A DNA stretch of 64,000 nucleotides from Zingiber officinale (Eukaryota; Streptophyta; Magnoliopsida; Zingiberales; Zingiberaceae). Shown here piece after piece: positions 1 through 13,060 of the stretch (position 1 is the stretch's first letter; the number at the start of each line of letters is the position of its first letter). Made by a program: the position numbers and the translations under genes. Where the stretch lies: positions 132,382,996 through 132,446,995 of the forward strand of contig NC_055990.1 of the NCBI RefSeq assembly GCF_018446385.1, in the 5' to 3' direction. The notes beneath the pieces are model-generated. The model had not been told where the DNA came from. It did no database searches and worked only from the letters and a program-made list of their open reading frames with translations.

Positions 1-560
1 ATGGAGCGTGGATCTTGACCTAGAGTCTTCTCAAGATGGAGCGTGACGCGACCTGTGTCTTGTAGTTCAAGACCAGAGGGGGAACAGTCATGCTTCTGAG
101 CACAGGCATATCCTTGTTCTTCCTTGCAGGGGAGGTACGGTTGTGCAGATCCACACGACCACCTCCCTAGTAGCTTCTGCAGTGGCCTCTCCTCGGCCTC
201 TAGAGAGAAAGTGTCATGCCTGAGGCACGACTATATCTGGTCTTCTTTACAGCATGGGAGGTATAGCCGTGTAGATCCACATGGTCATAACCCTTTTGGG
301 CTATGGAAGGCACATGGCTCTGGATATTAGAGACACAGCCATGCCAAAGGGCACGACCATGTCTTGGCTTCTTCTTGAATTTGTTCTGAGGTGTGTTTTA
401 TCTCCATTTCTTCTCTAAATTGTAACCTATCAATCATAAAACAACAAAGGGTAGATCTCTGATAATAAAATAGGATGCAACAACATAGAATGTAATCAAG
501 AAATGCAAGCAGATGTGTATTAATACAAGGATAAAAGTATATATAAACTATGCACATCAA
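1..560. repeat. Unclassified sequence with a two-copy ~129-bp tandem repeat
   Basis: No convincing gene. Two diverged copies of a block starting GGGAGGTA and running through a GATCCACAYGRYCA core lie near 128-160 and 257-289, giving a period of about 129 bp. The rest to 560 is AT-rich. It probably belongs to a repeat cut by the window edge, but no family was recognised. Confidence 0.4.
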
Positions 561-1524
561 TAAATTGCCCTAAAATTACGAGTATGCCCTTCTCGTTCTT
601 TTGACTTGAGTTAGACAAACACTTGATAAATAAAAAAGAAAATACAAATAAATTAACACGAGGTTATTGAGATTTACTTGGTATGTAATCGGGAAAGTTG
701 CTAATTCAAGGCAATGTAAGCACTAGCAAAGTCTCATTCTTCGAGCAAAGTCAGAGGCGGAGAAGTCTCGTACAGCTTTTGAAAGAATGAATTGTAAATA
801 TAAAACACAAAATCGAAAATGAAGTGCGGAAAGTGTTATTCAAAACTCTTAGGACCAGAATTCTATTTATAGCTAGCTTACTAGTCGACTTTATCCGTTG
901 GTTGATGTGGCAACTCCGGGTTCCTGGAGTAGGTCTAGGCGCCCCAACAGTACACTTTATCTGCTTCACAATGGCTCTTTAATGGCTTTAGGATAAAATT
1001 TTACCCTCACCCGAGTGCTTGGACTAGTCCGAGCATTTGGAGTGTTGTTGATGTGGACTCCAAACGTCATCCATAGCAACGTCTCGATGAGGTGCATGTT
1101 CTATACTAGGTTGGTCTATGCGTCTAGACCAAGTCTGGGTGCCTGGACTTAGTCCAGGTGCCTGAACAAGTCAACTTTGTGTTGACTTGTCCGGCATCTG
1201 CTTCGGTCGCTTGGGTAATTTTCCCACCATCCAAAGTTAAGCTCATCCAAATCCAACTTCGGCCATCTCTTCGAGCAGACTTCCTCCCTATCTCCTCGTC
1301 CCTCGAAAGCGCCATGCACGCCCTTCTCATCTACCAGTGTACTCTTCCACAGCTTCTCATCCCTCAGATGCATCGAGCCCATCGACTCACTTCCCATGCC
1401 ATCCTTCTTGTAAGCTGCATCTTCCGCTCAACTTCTTATGTTTCTAAATCCCTGTACACTTAGACACAAGGCATCAAATGAAACGTAGAGTCTAAATTAA
1501 CAAAACTCACTTGGGATATTTATA
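561..1524 (-). repeat. LTR (3' LTR of the outermost gag element)
   Basis: Collinear with 34540-35528: shared blocks include a TTCTCGTTCTTTYGACTTGAG segment near 590, the CTTCGAGCAAAG segment near 740 and the CAAAACTCAC end. A minus-strand TATA box (TATAAATAG) lies at about 864-873. Upstream of it in transcription sense are palindromic motifs such as GGACTAGTCC (about 1020) and CCTGGACTTAGTCCAGG (about 1142-1158). It ends at 1524, just before a pyrimidine tract. Confidence 0.75.
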
Positions 1525-2451
1525 ATCTCTCTCTTTTTTATGTATATCTATCATACCCCGTAGGAGTCTCTGCCAGACAAGCAGACAACATCTCTCCCAT
1601 TATGACAACATATAAAACATGAATACATTGTCGCAAGGCTATACAAGTAAAATATCTACAGTTCATATGGCTGGAAACAACACAATAAGCTACAGCTCAC
1701 ACGGCTAGAATTAAACACAGTAGAAGTTTAAACTATTACTCAGCCCACACAGCTGGTACAAACACAAACCACACAGGGAAATAAACTGAATTGACAAATT
1801 GCATGTCAGCATGACTTACACAACAATATAATCCAAAAATAAATAAAAGTGACCATAAGGCTCAAAACCCCAAAACAAGGCAAATTATTACAAAACTAAG
1901 CTCGAATACAAAGTATAAATGGCGCAGCACAAAATAGCAAGAAAAATTAATCTCAGACGTAACGTAGGACTGACAGCTAAGATCCTCCAAGCAACTCATC
2001 AAACATAGATCTATTACTTGAGGAAAGTAAAACATTTATAGGGGTAGTGAGTTCGGGTAATTCAATGGGTAATAGAAAATGATAGTGCATGATCAAATGG
2101 TACATATATGAATATGAAGATCAAAGGTATACAGTCTCGTTAGGGAAATAAGAACATGATCATATATGACATAATAAATGCACATACCAGTACTGGTCTA
2201 ACACACACAGTATAATGATCAATAAATTATTAGGGATCAACAACAAATCTGCTCATAGCACCTAGGCAATATATGACAGCATATACAGGCATGATAAATG
2301 AACATGTATGAATCATGGTATGCAACATGCATCTACAACATAAGCAACCTACTCAACTATAAATAATGCAATGAGTAGAGCCAGATAATGATCAACATGG
2401 GTACCACAAAGCTTGAGCACATGCTAGTACAAATAATAGTAATAGATCGTC

Positions 2452-2640
2452 ATGTGTAGGAGTAAAGCTCCACCATAAATATCATCATATGTGGGAGTAA
2501 CACTCCACTATAAGTTATACAACATATGTGGGAGCAACACTCCACCACAAGCAATCCATCATATATGGGAGCAATGCTCCACCATAAATAATTAATCATA
2601 TATGAGAGCAACGCTCCACCAAAAGTAATACAAATAATCA
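2452..2640 (-). repeat. Array of GTGGAGC/GCTCCAC palindromes in the solo LTR
   Basis: About five diverged copies, spaced roughly 35-50 bp, of an imperfect palindrome that on the minus strand reads GTGGAGC-GTT-GCTCCCAC followed by ATATG. The same motif recurs on the plus strand at 11085-11262 inside the Tekay-type element. Confidence 0.75.
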
Positions 2641-2884
2641 AGATATCTAGTTATCTAGCTAGGGACTGTACGAGATCACTCTACCATAGATAGTCCATGG
2701 GCAGTCCAAAATGTCAGGGTCCCTATTTGCACGAGATCACTCTACCATAGATAATCCATGGGCAGACGGGATATAGCTATCTAGCTACGAGCTACAGGAC
2801 ATCACTCTACCACAGATGCCCCATGGGTAGCCCAGGGTTACTACAAAAAAAAAAGACCTATTAGGACACTTTCTTTATGACACC

Positions 2885-3822
2885 TGATCCTATCCAAAAG
2901 TTGATGAGATGGACGTTGGGGATATGGCGCTCCTGTTGATTTCCGGTGGACTTCGCTCCGATCTGTAACACAAGCAATGTCAGTGCCGGGCTAGGGAAGG
3001 GGTCCCCGACGATGGCCCTCTGACACTCAAGTTAGTCTTCGGTGAAGAAGAAGAAGAAGAAGCAGTAAGCGGAGCAACAAGAACTATAGCGCAACAGTAA
3101 TATCGCATGTAACGCATACCTCCGTCGATAGTTGGACCCCCTTTATATAGAGCTCTTGTAGCGCGCGTGTATGCTTCCCAAGGTGGGCACACATCTCAAA
3201 GCTTTCCCTAAAAAGATGTGTCAGTAAAGTGTCCCTGACACAGTACCTTAATGGGTCGAGCATATCTCTGAATTGACAGTGGAAGCTTTTGTCGTACGAT
3301 CCCCTGTCTGACCATGTCACCTGCCAGCAACATTAGCTCCCAAAAGGATGTCAAAAGATATCCTATTGTATCTATTGCTTGGCCAAATGGAATAGTCGCT
3401 CGGTCAGAATTCTACCGTCTGCGCGTTGTTTGTTGCTGGGCCGAGCGGGATGCCCACTCGGCCGGAAGTCCACTGTCTGCATGCTCTGTTGTTGGGTCGA
3501 GCGGGATAATCACTCAGCCGAAGTCCACTGTCCGCATGCTCAGCTGATGTCGCATCTGCTGCTAGGTTAAGCAAGGTGGTCGCTCGGTCGAAGTTGAACT
3601 ATGTCGACGTTATGCTTGCTGTCTGGCCGAGCGAGGTAGCCGCTCAGCTCGACTTCTGCGCGCCATCTCCCTTGAGCGTCTGTTGTTTGATTGCTCCTCA
3701 TGTCGAAGATGGTGGGTCGGAGCATGATTCTCCCGACTGACCGATATCGTCCACCCGTTGACTGTCTTGACTTTGACCTCCACCATGGCAGCAGGGTGGG
3801 GCCCTTCATCATTACCGCATCA
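2885..3822 (-). repeat. 3' LTR of the Tat-type element (uninterrupted copy)
   Basis: 938 bp, alignable with the interrupted copy at 19321-24192. It contains a GAA microsatellite (about 3045-3062), a minus-strand TATA box (complement CTTTATATAG, 3141-3150), and about five imperfect palindromes of the form CCGAGCGGGAT-n-CCGCTCGG between 3400 and 3660, upstream of the TATA in transcription sense. Its uninterrupted GCATATCTCTGAATTGACAG at about 3260 is the empty site for the gag-only element inserted in the other LTR. Confidence 0.85.
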
Positions 3823-3838
3823 CAAGCCTCCCCCTAAG
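3823..3838 (-). other. Polypurine tract of the Tat-type element
   Basis: Plus-strand CAAGCCTCCCCCTAAG reads on the minus strand as CTTAGGGGGAGGCTTG directly before the LTR start TGATG, the expected place for plus-strand DNA priming during reverse transcription. Confidence 0.65.
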
Positions 3839-5109
3839 TCTAGTCGAAGGAGATTGTAGTCCGACTGACTGGACAATTATCCGAGTAGGTTTCCTCCCGA
3901 TCGACCTTTGACACTGTGTAGTTTCAGATCGGGATAAGATCGACCCTCGCCGATCTGCCTAAGGAAGCTTGTCGCTCAGGCCTAAGTATGCTCCCTCGAT
4001 CCGATCGGCCCGACGAACATTTGCACTTGTGAAAAATTCTCCCTGGGCTATCTCGAGCGGCTGAGAGTTCACAACAGCCTCCCAAGCGGTTGAAGTCTGT
4101 CCACGTTGAGGGAGCGTTCGGCTCAGCTTCCTCAAGAGAGCCACTGATCAGCTAAAAAAGGCACCGCGCAGAGCCTTCATCACGTTTTGCTTCCTCAAGG
4201 ATGAGGACTGCTGAGTGGGTCGAGACATCGACCCCTATTCCAGAGACGAAGGTCGCTACATCATCCGACTGGACTCCCTCATTAGCTGAGCTGCCGTAGG
4301 GAACCCTCGCCGCACCTATGGTGGCCTTCATGACACCACCTTCAAAGCCCTCGAAGGTTAAGAAGTCAAGCATCCGACTAGTGTCCACATCTCGCCCATC
4401 TGACTGGGAGACCTTGACGCAATCGGCCCCGAGCAGGCAGCGACATATCACCGCGATCCTCCTTCTATCGATTGAAGAGTATCACAAGTTGAGTGCTGAG
4501 TCTTGAGCCCCTGAGCACCAAATTCACATCCAAGGGCCACTCGTGAAGATCTAGGAGGACGCTCGAGCCCGTGTGGCAATGATGCCCCCAGGGGCGCTCG
4601 CGAACAACCACACCCAGATATCCACTAGGGTAAGTTTCACATTACATTTGAATAATTCACTCCCGATCGGCGCTTATGTTTGCTTGTTGTCTGTAGTACT
4701 GGGTGGAGAGCCTGGCTATGTGCCAGAGGCTCTCCTTCTTGGAAGAGGAGGTGAAGTAGTTGAAGGCGTTGAGCGACCAATCCTCCGCCGCTCAGGAAAA
4801 GATAGATGTCGAGGTGGCCAGGCTTCAAGCCGCTCTAAAGAAGAGTGACAAACTGCTTGAGGCCGAATGGACCAAGAGCACTGGGTAGGCCACTATGCTG
4901 GAGTGGCTGAATAAGTAGGTCGCCACTTTTGATAATAAAATCGAGTCGGCCAACACGCGAAAGAACCGGTCCAGCCGACCTCGATGAGAAGAATAAAGAG
5001 GCTCAGCTCTCGCCCAGAAACTGAAGGAGGCTGAAGACTTCCTGATCGCCGAGCGGAACAGCCGCTCGGCCAAATCGTCTCTAAAGATATAGTGTTGGAG
5101 GTCTCCTGA

Positions 5110-7952
5110 TGTAAAATACCGAAAATAGGCGATTATGAATAAGGAAATTTTCCGGAATTTTTGGACATTTTTCGGAAATTTTTCGGAGCTCGTATGGACG
5201 AGTTAACGGGGATCAGAACGGGGCCCGGAAAAAAAAAGCCTGTTTAGGCTACCCTATTTAAGAGAGGAGAAGATTATATTTATAAATTTTTTTCCTTTTT
5301 ATTTCTTATTCCTTTTTATTTACATTGTCGCCGAAAATCCCTCATTAATCGCCGTTTCTGTTCTTCTCCCTCGCGCACCCGAGCCCACTCCTCGCGCCGA
5401 GTTTCCTTTTTGCCCTAACCGCCGGCACCGCCGCCGAGTCTGTCTCGCCTACATCGAAGCCCTAGCCTCTGCCCGATTTTCTTCTTCTTCCTCTGCGCCT
5501 GCATCGCCACCGGTGAGCAGGGAGTAACGCAAGGATTCCTCTGCCCTAGTCGAGCAACACTGCCACCGATCGAAGCCTCTTTTCATCTTCCTCCTCATCC
5601 TTAGCGACGGCCTTCTCTACGCAGTGCCCTGGGATCTCCACAGCCGAACGATTCCTTTGTTCCTCCTTCCCGAGCAGTTCACAGAGCCATAAGTGGCTTC
5701 GATTGAGGGGGGTTGGGGATCTTTTGAGGTGAGTGATGATCCATGTGAATAGAGGTTTCTGGTGGAATGTTTGGTTGAAATCGTGACTTCTTGATCTCTC
5801 TTTTTGATCCGGACAGTGAATTGAAATCCAGTTGGTGGTTGTTTAGTGAATCCTCTTGATTCCAGCAGTGTTTCTATTTCTGGCAGCATCGACTGCTTGT
5901 ACACTTGTTCTGCCGGATTCAACCAGACAGCAGTGAGGTGAGCAGTATCTCCTGATCAATTTGATTTGCTGCTATCTTTCGTTGTGTGAGATTTAATTTA
6001 GGAAGTGTGCATTTTCTGTAGAGGTCAGTAGAGATTATGCATGGTTTGATTTGTGATCATCTTGCCGGATCTCATCTTGTTCTGTTTGTGAAGAATTCCA
6101 GCCAAGAAAGGCTGTGCTGTGGACTTTCTGTTACGACATTTAAATTCATTCAGCAGCAACAGTGCTAGGAATCAAGGTAAGGTATTTGGTTTTTGGTCTT
6201 AGTTGTAGATCATAGTGTAATTCGATTATTTTAGCTAGATGATCATGTGTAGATGAATTTGTGTGAGAAGAATGAGGGTAATGTGATTAGGGTTTGCCCT
6301 AAGTTAGGATTTGAGATTTTATTTAGCTATTTGGAAGAGTTGTAGCTAAATAAAATATATTTCTATTTGTGATACAGGAGTTTGATACGAGACGAGTATC
6401 TCCCGGATTGGACCATTTTATCGGAGACGGGTACTTTGACTTATGTCTTTTGATATGCATGATAATATGTTTAACATATAACAATAATTGTGTTACTGTT
6501 TATTTCGGTTGGTCACTACATGATTAGTACGTTTGTTTATTTATTATGCACTGCATATTATCTACCTGATCACATATGCCTTAGGTAGTGACCTAACCAC
6601 ATGCTCTGTTATATTCTGGACCTAGGGTTTATTTGATACCCTCTTTGATTTGTGTACCTTCTATTTGATACGTCTTCTTGTGGTACACACTTTGTATCTA
6701 TTTATATGGATCATGTCATGTTATTCATGAGATTGCCATGTTCAATATCATGCATCATGATTGCATCTTTGTCGATTATCGGCTCTACTTTGGTTGAGCT
6801 CATCGCCAGTTACTGCACACCTCACCCATGGATTTGTATATCTGGCTGGTGTAGGGTCTTTGTTTGGCTCCGTTGGTCGGTGACTCGGCGTGGTAGCCGG
6901 CATCGATTCCGCTCTGTTTGGCTCCGTTGGCATTTAGGGTAGCGTGGTAGCCGGCGGATGGTGGACTTTGTTTGGCTCCGTTGGTGAGACTCGTGGTAGC
7001 CGGCAGAGATATCCTCCCCTCATTGTCTCTGGGAGATGAGAGCATTGAGCTCCCCATTTATGATTTGGGGTCACGGGACGAGTACTCGACAGCATCCCGT
7101 TTACTCTGTCATTGCACAGGAGCATTGATTTCAGAGTATGGGGTTGACATATGCATTTATTGCATTTTTATTTGCTTGTGATTGCTGCACTTATATGCTG
7201 CATTTGTTTGGATGCATTGATTGACATGCATACAGGATTATGACTCACTCGGTCTGACGACCTGTTACCTTTATACTTTGATCCGGTCAGTACAGTTATC
7301 TTCTGATTTCATTTCAGTTGTATTTATCCTCCTCATATTCAGGAGACTGTACGCATGATTAGTGTTGTCTGTTATTTGTTTTATTATGCATATCAGTTGT
7401 ACCTGCTGAGTGTTGGACTCACCCCGCCTCCATTGTTGATATCTTTTCAGGTTGAGGCTGTCCGGAGCAGTTCCAGTCGCTGGCCCCCATCTGCACGTAG
7501 AGCTAGCTCTCTACTAGGTTGTTATTTGCTTTATTTTGGTTTTTCTTCCATCAGACTATGTTTTAGTTTTGTTTTGGATTTTATTTATGGATATTGTACG
7601 GATTGTTACCGTTTGATGGTCTTTTGGATGGTTTGGTTTTTATTCTACTATATGCCTGCCTGGACGGCAGAAGAGGTGAGTTCGTTGGATTTGAGCTTTA
7701 CGAGTGTAGTGGAGTAGGGTGGATTTCGAGTCAGAGTCCTATTGTTATTGATTATCTTTATTAACTGCGTGGTTGTGACAGCCAGAGGCTGAATATCTCT
7801 ATAAACTGCGTGGTGTTTGTTTTTATTTTTGTTATCATTCCAGCCGCTTGTGGCTGAAGTATATGTGATATGTAGAAAGTTTCATATTGTCCGCCGTACA
7901 GGGGAGATGCTGCCGAAATTTCTTCGGACAGAGACTCCTCTGGGGCGTGACA
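5110..7952 (+). repeat. 5' LTR of the Tekay-type element
   Basis: 2843 bp. A TATA-like CTATTTAAG is near 5253. A GC-rich leader-like block (about 5330-5560) is followed by AG/GT-rich sequence. A small array of TTTGGCTCCGTTGG plus GTGGTAGCCGGC units lies at about 6865-7010. It ends GGGGCGTGACA at 7952. Confidence 0.88.
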
Positions 7953-8255
7953 ATTTAGTGGTATCAGAGCAGGTATACGATACTTGCTATGTGTTTTGGA
8001 TTTTCGTTGATTTATCTGATACCAATTTATTTGGTATCAGAGCATAAGTTTTACGATTCTTTGATTTCGTATTGTGGACATTTGGGATAACCTGATACCA
8101 ATTTATTTGGTATCAGAGCGCCAAAGTTGGCGATACTTGTTGGATTTCCGTGTGTTGGATTTTTGAGATTTATCTGATACCAATTTATTTGGTATCAGAG
8201 CGGGTTATGATACCTGCTTTTGGTGTTCTGGTGATTTATCGGATACCTGTTTTTT
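7953..8255 (+). repeat. Amplified primer-binding-site region: four ~75-bp units with TGGTATCAGAGC
   Basis: TGGTATCAGAGC (or TTGGTATCAGAGC) occurs at about 7959, 8031, 8108 and 8189. The last three are embedded in the palindrome CTGATACCAATTTATTTGG followed by TATCAG, i.e. a 10-bp stem (CTGATACCAA / TTGGTATCAG) with a 5-nt loop. Only the first lies at the correct distance from the LTR end to act as primer-binding site. Confidence 0.85.
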
Positions 8256-11200
8256 TTTTTGGGTATTCTAGATTTTTGGATTAGCCCAAGTTTGCGAGTC
8301 AAACTGGGTAGTTGTTTGAGTGACATGGATTTTTCCATTACGATTGGGTTTGGATTTCCGTTTCGGATTTATATGGATTTCCGGCGATTTTCTCGTTCGG
8401 AATTTTGAGGTCAGAAGTTGGGGACTGGACAGCGATGGAACATCTCCAGACGGCAAATAGGTATGATGTTTATTTTATGATAGTTATGGCATGTATTAGC
8501 ACTTTATCTTTAGTACCTGTCTGATTGCTATAGCCCATATTACATGTGATGGGTTAGCCATTGAGCATGATTGACCTTAATAGAGATCAAGGATTATAGT
8601 CTCTGGTGATTTTTCACATCATACCATCAGTAGTTTTAGCTTCTGTTACTACTAGTAGGAGATGGAGGCACATACCAGTCTCTGCTATTGTTAGCTGGGT
8701 AGTGGATGATACCTATAGACTCCTGTTGACTTAGCCAGTAGAGTTTTTATACTCATACCTTTTGGATATTTGGGTACCCGATACGATGAGAATTGGTCAT
8801 TGGGAGTTACCATGTTTGATCATTATTGAGAATGGTTTGAGGTTGAGGGATTTTGTGAGATCAGATATTGTGATATGTTGATTTCTTATGGTTTATGAGA
8901 GTAAATGTTATGTGGTTGTCTGATGATCAAATATTAGATATTTATTTTGATGATCTATTAGTGGATAACTAATTTGATGATTTATATTTGGGTTGTCATT
9001 GATGGTGATATAGTGAGTATCATGTATGGTGTTCACAGGTTGATGTTTATAGTTGGTGATCAGATTATAAATTGGAAGCTAGAGAGTTTATGTGCCTATG
9101 AGATTTTTGATTTTAATAAATCTGGTTAATTATGGTTAGTTAACAGGATGATAAAATTGATATTTGTTTCATCTGATAATGAACTATGTGGATAAATAAT
9201 GATTTGGTGTTTTGAATGCTAACTTACCCTCATGGAGAGTAGAGACTTATTCATCTGATATTAGTGGGCTGATATTTTTGAGGATAAAAAAAAAAATGAG
9301 GGTGTCTTGATGATATTGAATTCTAGCTTTTTCTTTTGGGTCGTACACATTTATTCATATGATATTATGTGGATTGACATTCTCTAGTTTGAGATGATGT
9401 ATTAGTGTTGAATTGACCCATGAACTGGTTTAGTTATTTGACAACGTTGTATACCATTTTATCTTAGTTAATTTTCGTCAGTAAATATTGATTTACACTT
9501 GTTAAATCGGTCAGTAGAAGACTGATTTATGTTTGTCGAGTTGGGTAGTTGTGGTTTGATATACCTTAGTTGCTTGTGGAGGATTAAGGTATTCTTGATT
9601 AGTTAGTAGATGAATGATTTAGTTTTGATGGTTGATCAGTAGAGGATTGCCATGATCTATTTTTAGAGGTTCGAACCTTTAGGTTATTTGTGCTTAGTTA
9701 TGTATCTAGAGCACATTTGAGTACATGTTTTGTACTGATGTGAAAATGACTGATTTAGCCATATATCATTATCGGCTTGGATAAGTTATAAAGGATCGAT
9801 GTATCCTATTCTATGAAGATTTTGACCGTGGATTGTATATACCTGGTGGGTTAATTTAGAGGGTGTTTGGGATGTGACCCCGCTGATGTAAGGAAGTGTA
9901 GAGCTAATTGCTTAACACTTATGGGATACAATTGTTATTAGTGTTTACTGGGAGAGTACATTTTGGATTTATGAGGATAAAATTTTTTTTCCATTGGATA
10001 TAGTCTTGGTAGTGTATGACATTGACTGGCAATGTTATACCACGGTGTGTATATCTTTCTTGTCCGATACCAGTTCCTTTGAACCTAGAGCAGGGTTGTT
10101 ACTGGATGATTAGACTGTTTTATTTTGGGTTGCTTTTGATTGATGTATTCATTCTTGATACATATGCATGAATTTTGTTTAGATATATCCGTAACCCATG
10201 AGTGTTGGTAGCATAAGGTTGGTCTCTTTGATTGAGCTGGTATGCTGATTTTGCATGTCTATATTGCACGTATATGATGATTGTTATGTGTTGTAGGAGT
10301 CCTGTGGTAGACTGTCCATTTGTAAGTAGTATATGTATCCATGTTCTGATATGGTTTGAAGGCTCCTTGTGGATTATAGATATGTAGTTCGGAGTATGTA
10401 TCCGGAGGTATTATTGAAGATAGCTTGTTGATTAAATCCGAGATGTAATATAAGTACATCGGTGGTGTTTTGATGGAGGCATTTTGTCGATTTAATCTAA
10501 GTTGTGATATGTACATATGTGTTTGATGTGGTATCTGAGGTATCTTTTTGGATTATGTTTGATATGTGAGTGCACCTGAGTTTAGTATGCTTTATTGGAA
10601 GTATATGTTGGTTATACTCTTGGCATAGGTGAAGATATGTCATGTGAGGGTGGTTTGAGGTGTATTGTTGATTTTACCTACATTGATTTTGCACACGTGT
10701 TCGGTATGTATTGTTGGAGGTATCATACTGAATATACCTGAGTTGTGAGTATGTTTGGTGTATAATAATTGGAGGATTTTGTTGATCATACATATGTTGT
10801 GTGAGCATGTGTGCTAGGTGTATACATTGGTAGCTGTATGATGATTCTACTTATACTGAATGCAGAATGTGGAGTGACTGCATTATGTCATTTGTTGGAT
10901 TAACCCATCAATTAATTTTCCTATCAGTGGATGACCCACTAGGATGCTGATAGAGTTGATGATGGATTTGATTAGTTACTAGGTTGTTATAGCCTAGGCT
11001 AACCACAGTGAATTGTGGTAGAGAGATCTTGTACAGCCTCTAGCTGGATAGTTAGGTGCCTTGGGGTACTTATGTATTATTTTGTGGTGGAGCGTTGCTC
11101 CCACATATCACGGATTGCTGGTAGTGGAGCATTGCTCCTATATTTATTACAGATACATATTTCAGATTACTTGTAGTGGAATGTTGCTTCCACATATTGA

Positions 11201-11379
11201 GGATTTCTTGTGGTAGAGCGTTGCTCCCACATATGTGGTGTTTCCTGTGATGGAGCGTTGCTCTCACCCTGGAGGATTTATTCTTTGGTGATTTATGTTA
11301 TTGATGATCAGATTTTTCGATTTATTATTGGAGATCTTATGGATAGGAATGTCTGTGATACGGACATTATGTGTATTGA
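8256..11379 (+). other. Non-coding internal region of the Tekay-type element, related to the solo LTR
   Basis: No gag or protease frame is visible. The stretch 10560-11280 resembles the reverse complement of the solo LTR at 29678-30760 and 2450-2838: GTATACA-rich segments, then GGTTGTTATAGCCTAGG (about 10983), the TGTGGTAGAGAGATC motif and four or five GTGGAGCGTTGCTCCCAC palindromes at 11085-11262. Orientation is the same relative to each element. Confidence 0.6.
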
Positions 11380-13010
11380 TTTTTGCCATATAGGCTTACA
11401 GTGCCTTAGATGTTTTCAGGGACTCGATGATCCTAGTATGTCGAGGATGTTTGGATAGGTGTCCATTATCTTTGTGGACGATGTTGTGATCTATTACGGA
11501 TCCGAGGTGAGTCACGTACACTACCTTTGCATAGATCTAGAGATGATTCGACGAGAACATCTATATGTGATTATCAGTAGTGCTGGTTTGGATTGTCTTT
11601 TGTTATGATGTTTGGGACACACGGTCACTAGTAGGAGTGTACCGTGGTTCCACAGGAGATAGAGGTTGTTACCGTTGGGAGCAGCCGAAATCAGTATAGG
11701 AGATCCGCAGTCTTTTGTGACTCGCAGGATATTACAGACCTTTCGTTGAGGGTTTCTTCCGCATAGCTATGCTACTTTCACGCGTGACCATGAAAGGTGT
11801 GAAGTTTACTTGGACTGAGGATTGCAAGATCAGCTTCTAGGAGCTGAAGCGGAGATTAGTGTCGGCTTCGATTTTTGGTTTTTACCTTCGGAAGAGGACG
11901 AATTTGACCACTACACCGACGCGTCTCTACAGGGTATGGGTGCTGTTCTGAGGTAGCACGGTTGAGTATTCTTATATGCTTCTCGATAGTTGAGGGAGCC
12001 TGAGAAGAAAATACTCAGTTCATGATCTGGAGTTGGCCGCTATTATTTTTGCCCTGAAGATTTGGCGGCATTACCTGTATGATATTACATTGAGATTCTC
12101 ACTGATCATCGAATCTCAAATGTCTGTTTTACTTGGAAGGAACTTAATCTTCGACGGAGGAGATGGATGGAGTTCCTGAAGGATTATGGGTGTACCATTA
12201 GTTATCACCCGGGAAAAGCTAATGTGGTTGCCGATGCACTTAGCCAGAAGTCCAGAGGGACTTTAACTTGCTACCGAGTGGTGGTTATAGACTTGATTCA
12301 GGGTTTCTCTGTGTTAGACCTTGAGGAGCAGGGACAGACCGAGCAGGGTAGTCTTGTTACCATAAGTGCTCAGTCGTAGATCAGGATGAGAATCCGAGAT
12401 GCCCAGTTGTTGGGACCTCATAGAGCTCAGCGAGGCAGAGTGGTCCTTACTATCAGACGGAGGATGTCAGAGGCATAAGACTGCTAGAAGTGTTATGCTG
12501 ACCGGAGTCGGAGACCCTTAGAGTTCTTCATTTGCGACCAGGTATTTCTGCGAGTTTCACCCACGAAAGAGGTGAAGAGATTGGCCTCAGGGGTAAGCTA
12601 GCTCCGCGATACATTGGACCTTTCCAGATCTCGGAAAGGATTGGAGCAGTAGCTTATCGGGTGGCACTATTGCCGTCTTTGGCAGGCGTTCACGTCGTAT
12701 TCCACATATCTACGCTGAGGAGATACGTACCCGATCTGATATATGTGTTGATAGATAATCTCAGTTCTCCTTTCAGCCTGACATTACTTATGAGGAGGTT
12801 CCGGTACGGATTCTCGACCGGAAGGAGCGTCAGTTGCGGAACAAGACTATCCGGCTGGTTAAAGTCGGATGACAGCATCATTCAGACGAGGAGGCTACTT
12901 GGGAGCTCGAAGATACGATCCGAGCTCGATATCCCCACCTTTTCACATGAGGTATGTGATTTAGTTTACCGTTCAACAATTATACTCTATATCTGTTGTT
13001 AGTACTTGCT
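11380..13010 (+). pseudogene. Decayed pol of the Tekay-type element (RT trace, RNase H, integrase C-terminus)
   Basis: Around 11465-11530 a frame reads FVDDVVIYYGSE, the reverse-transcriptase catalytic DD block. From about 11755 fragments such as RIAMLLSRVTMKGVKFTW and DHYTDASLQGMGAVLR match the RT/RNase H junction, with in-frame stops. 12167-12379 holds the RNase H end (GCTISYHPGKANVVADALSQ). Reading then jumps directly to RSRRPLEFFICDQVFLRVSP (about 12500), GKLAPRYIGPFQISERIG (12592-12645) and VFHISTLRRYVPD, the integrase C-terminus. A shifted frame after 12770 gives YEEVPVRILDRKERQLRNK and EATWELEDTIRARYP, a chromodomain-like tail. Gag, protease, the RT N-terminus and the integrase DDE core are absent. 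Not functional. Confidence 0.8.
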
Positions 13011-13060
13011 GATGGTAGATAACGAAATTTGGGGACCAAATTTTTATTAGTGGGGGAGAA

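Noticed and set aside
3359..3812. Overlapping open frames in the Tat LTR
   Set aside because: They follow the CGAGCGG palindromes and are not conserved in frame in the second LTR copy.
5617..5922. 101-residue open frame on the minus strand, repeated at 13600-13905
   Set aside because: Both copies lie at the same place in the two LTRs of one element; conservation reflects LTR identity. No domain is recognised.
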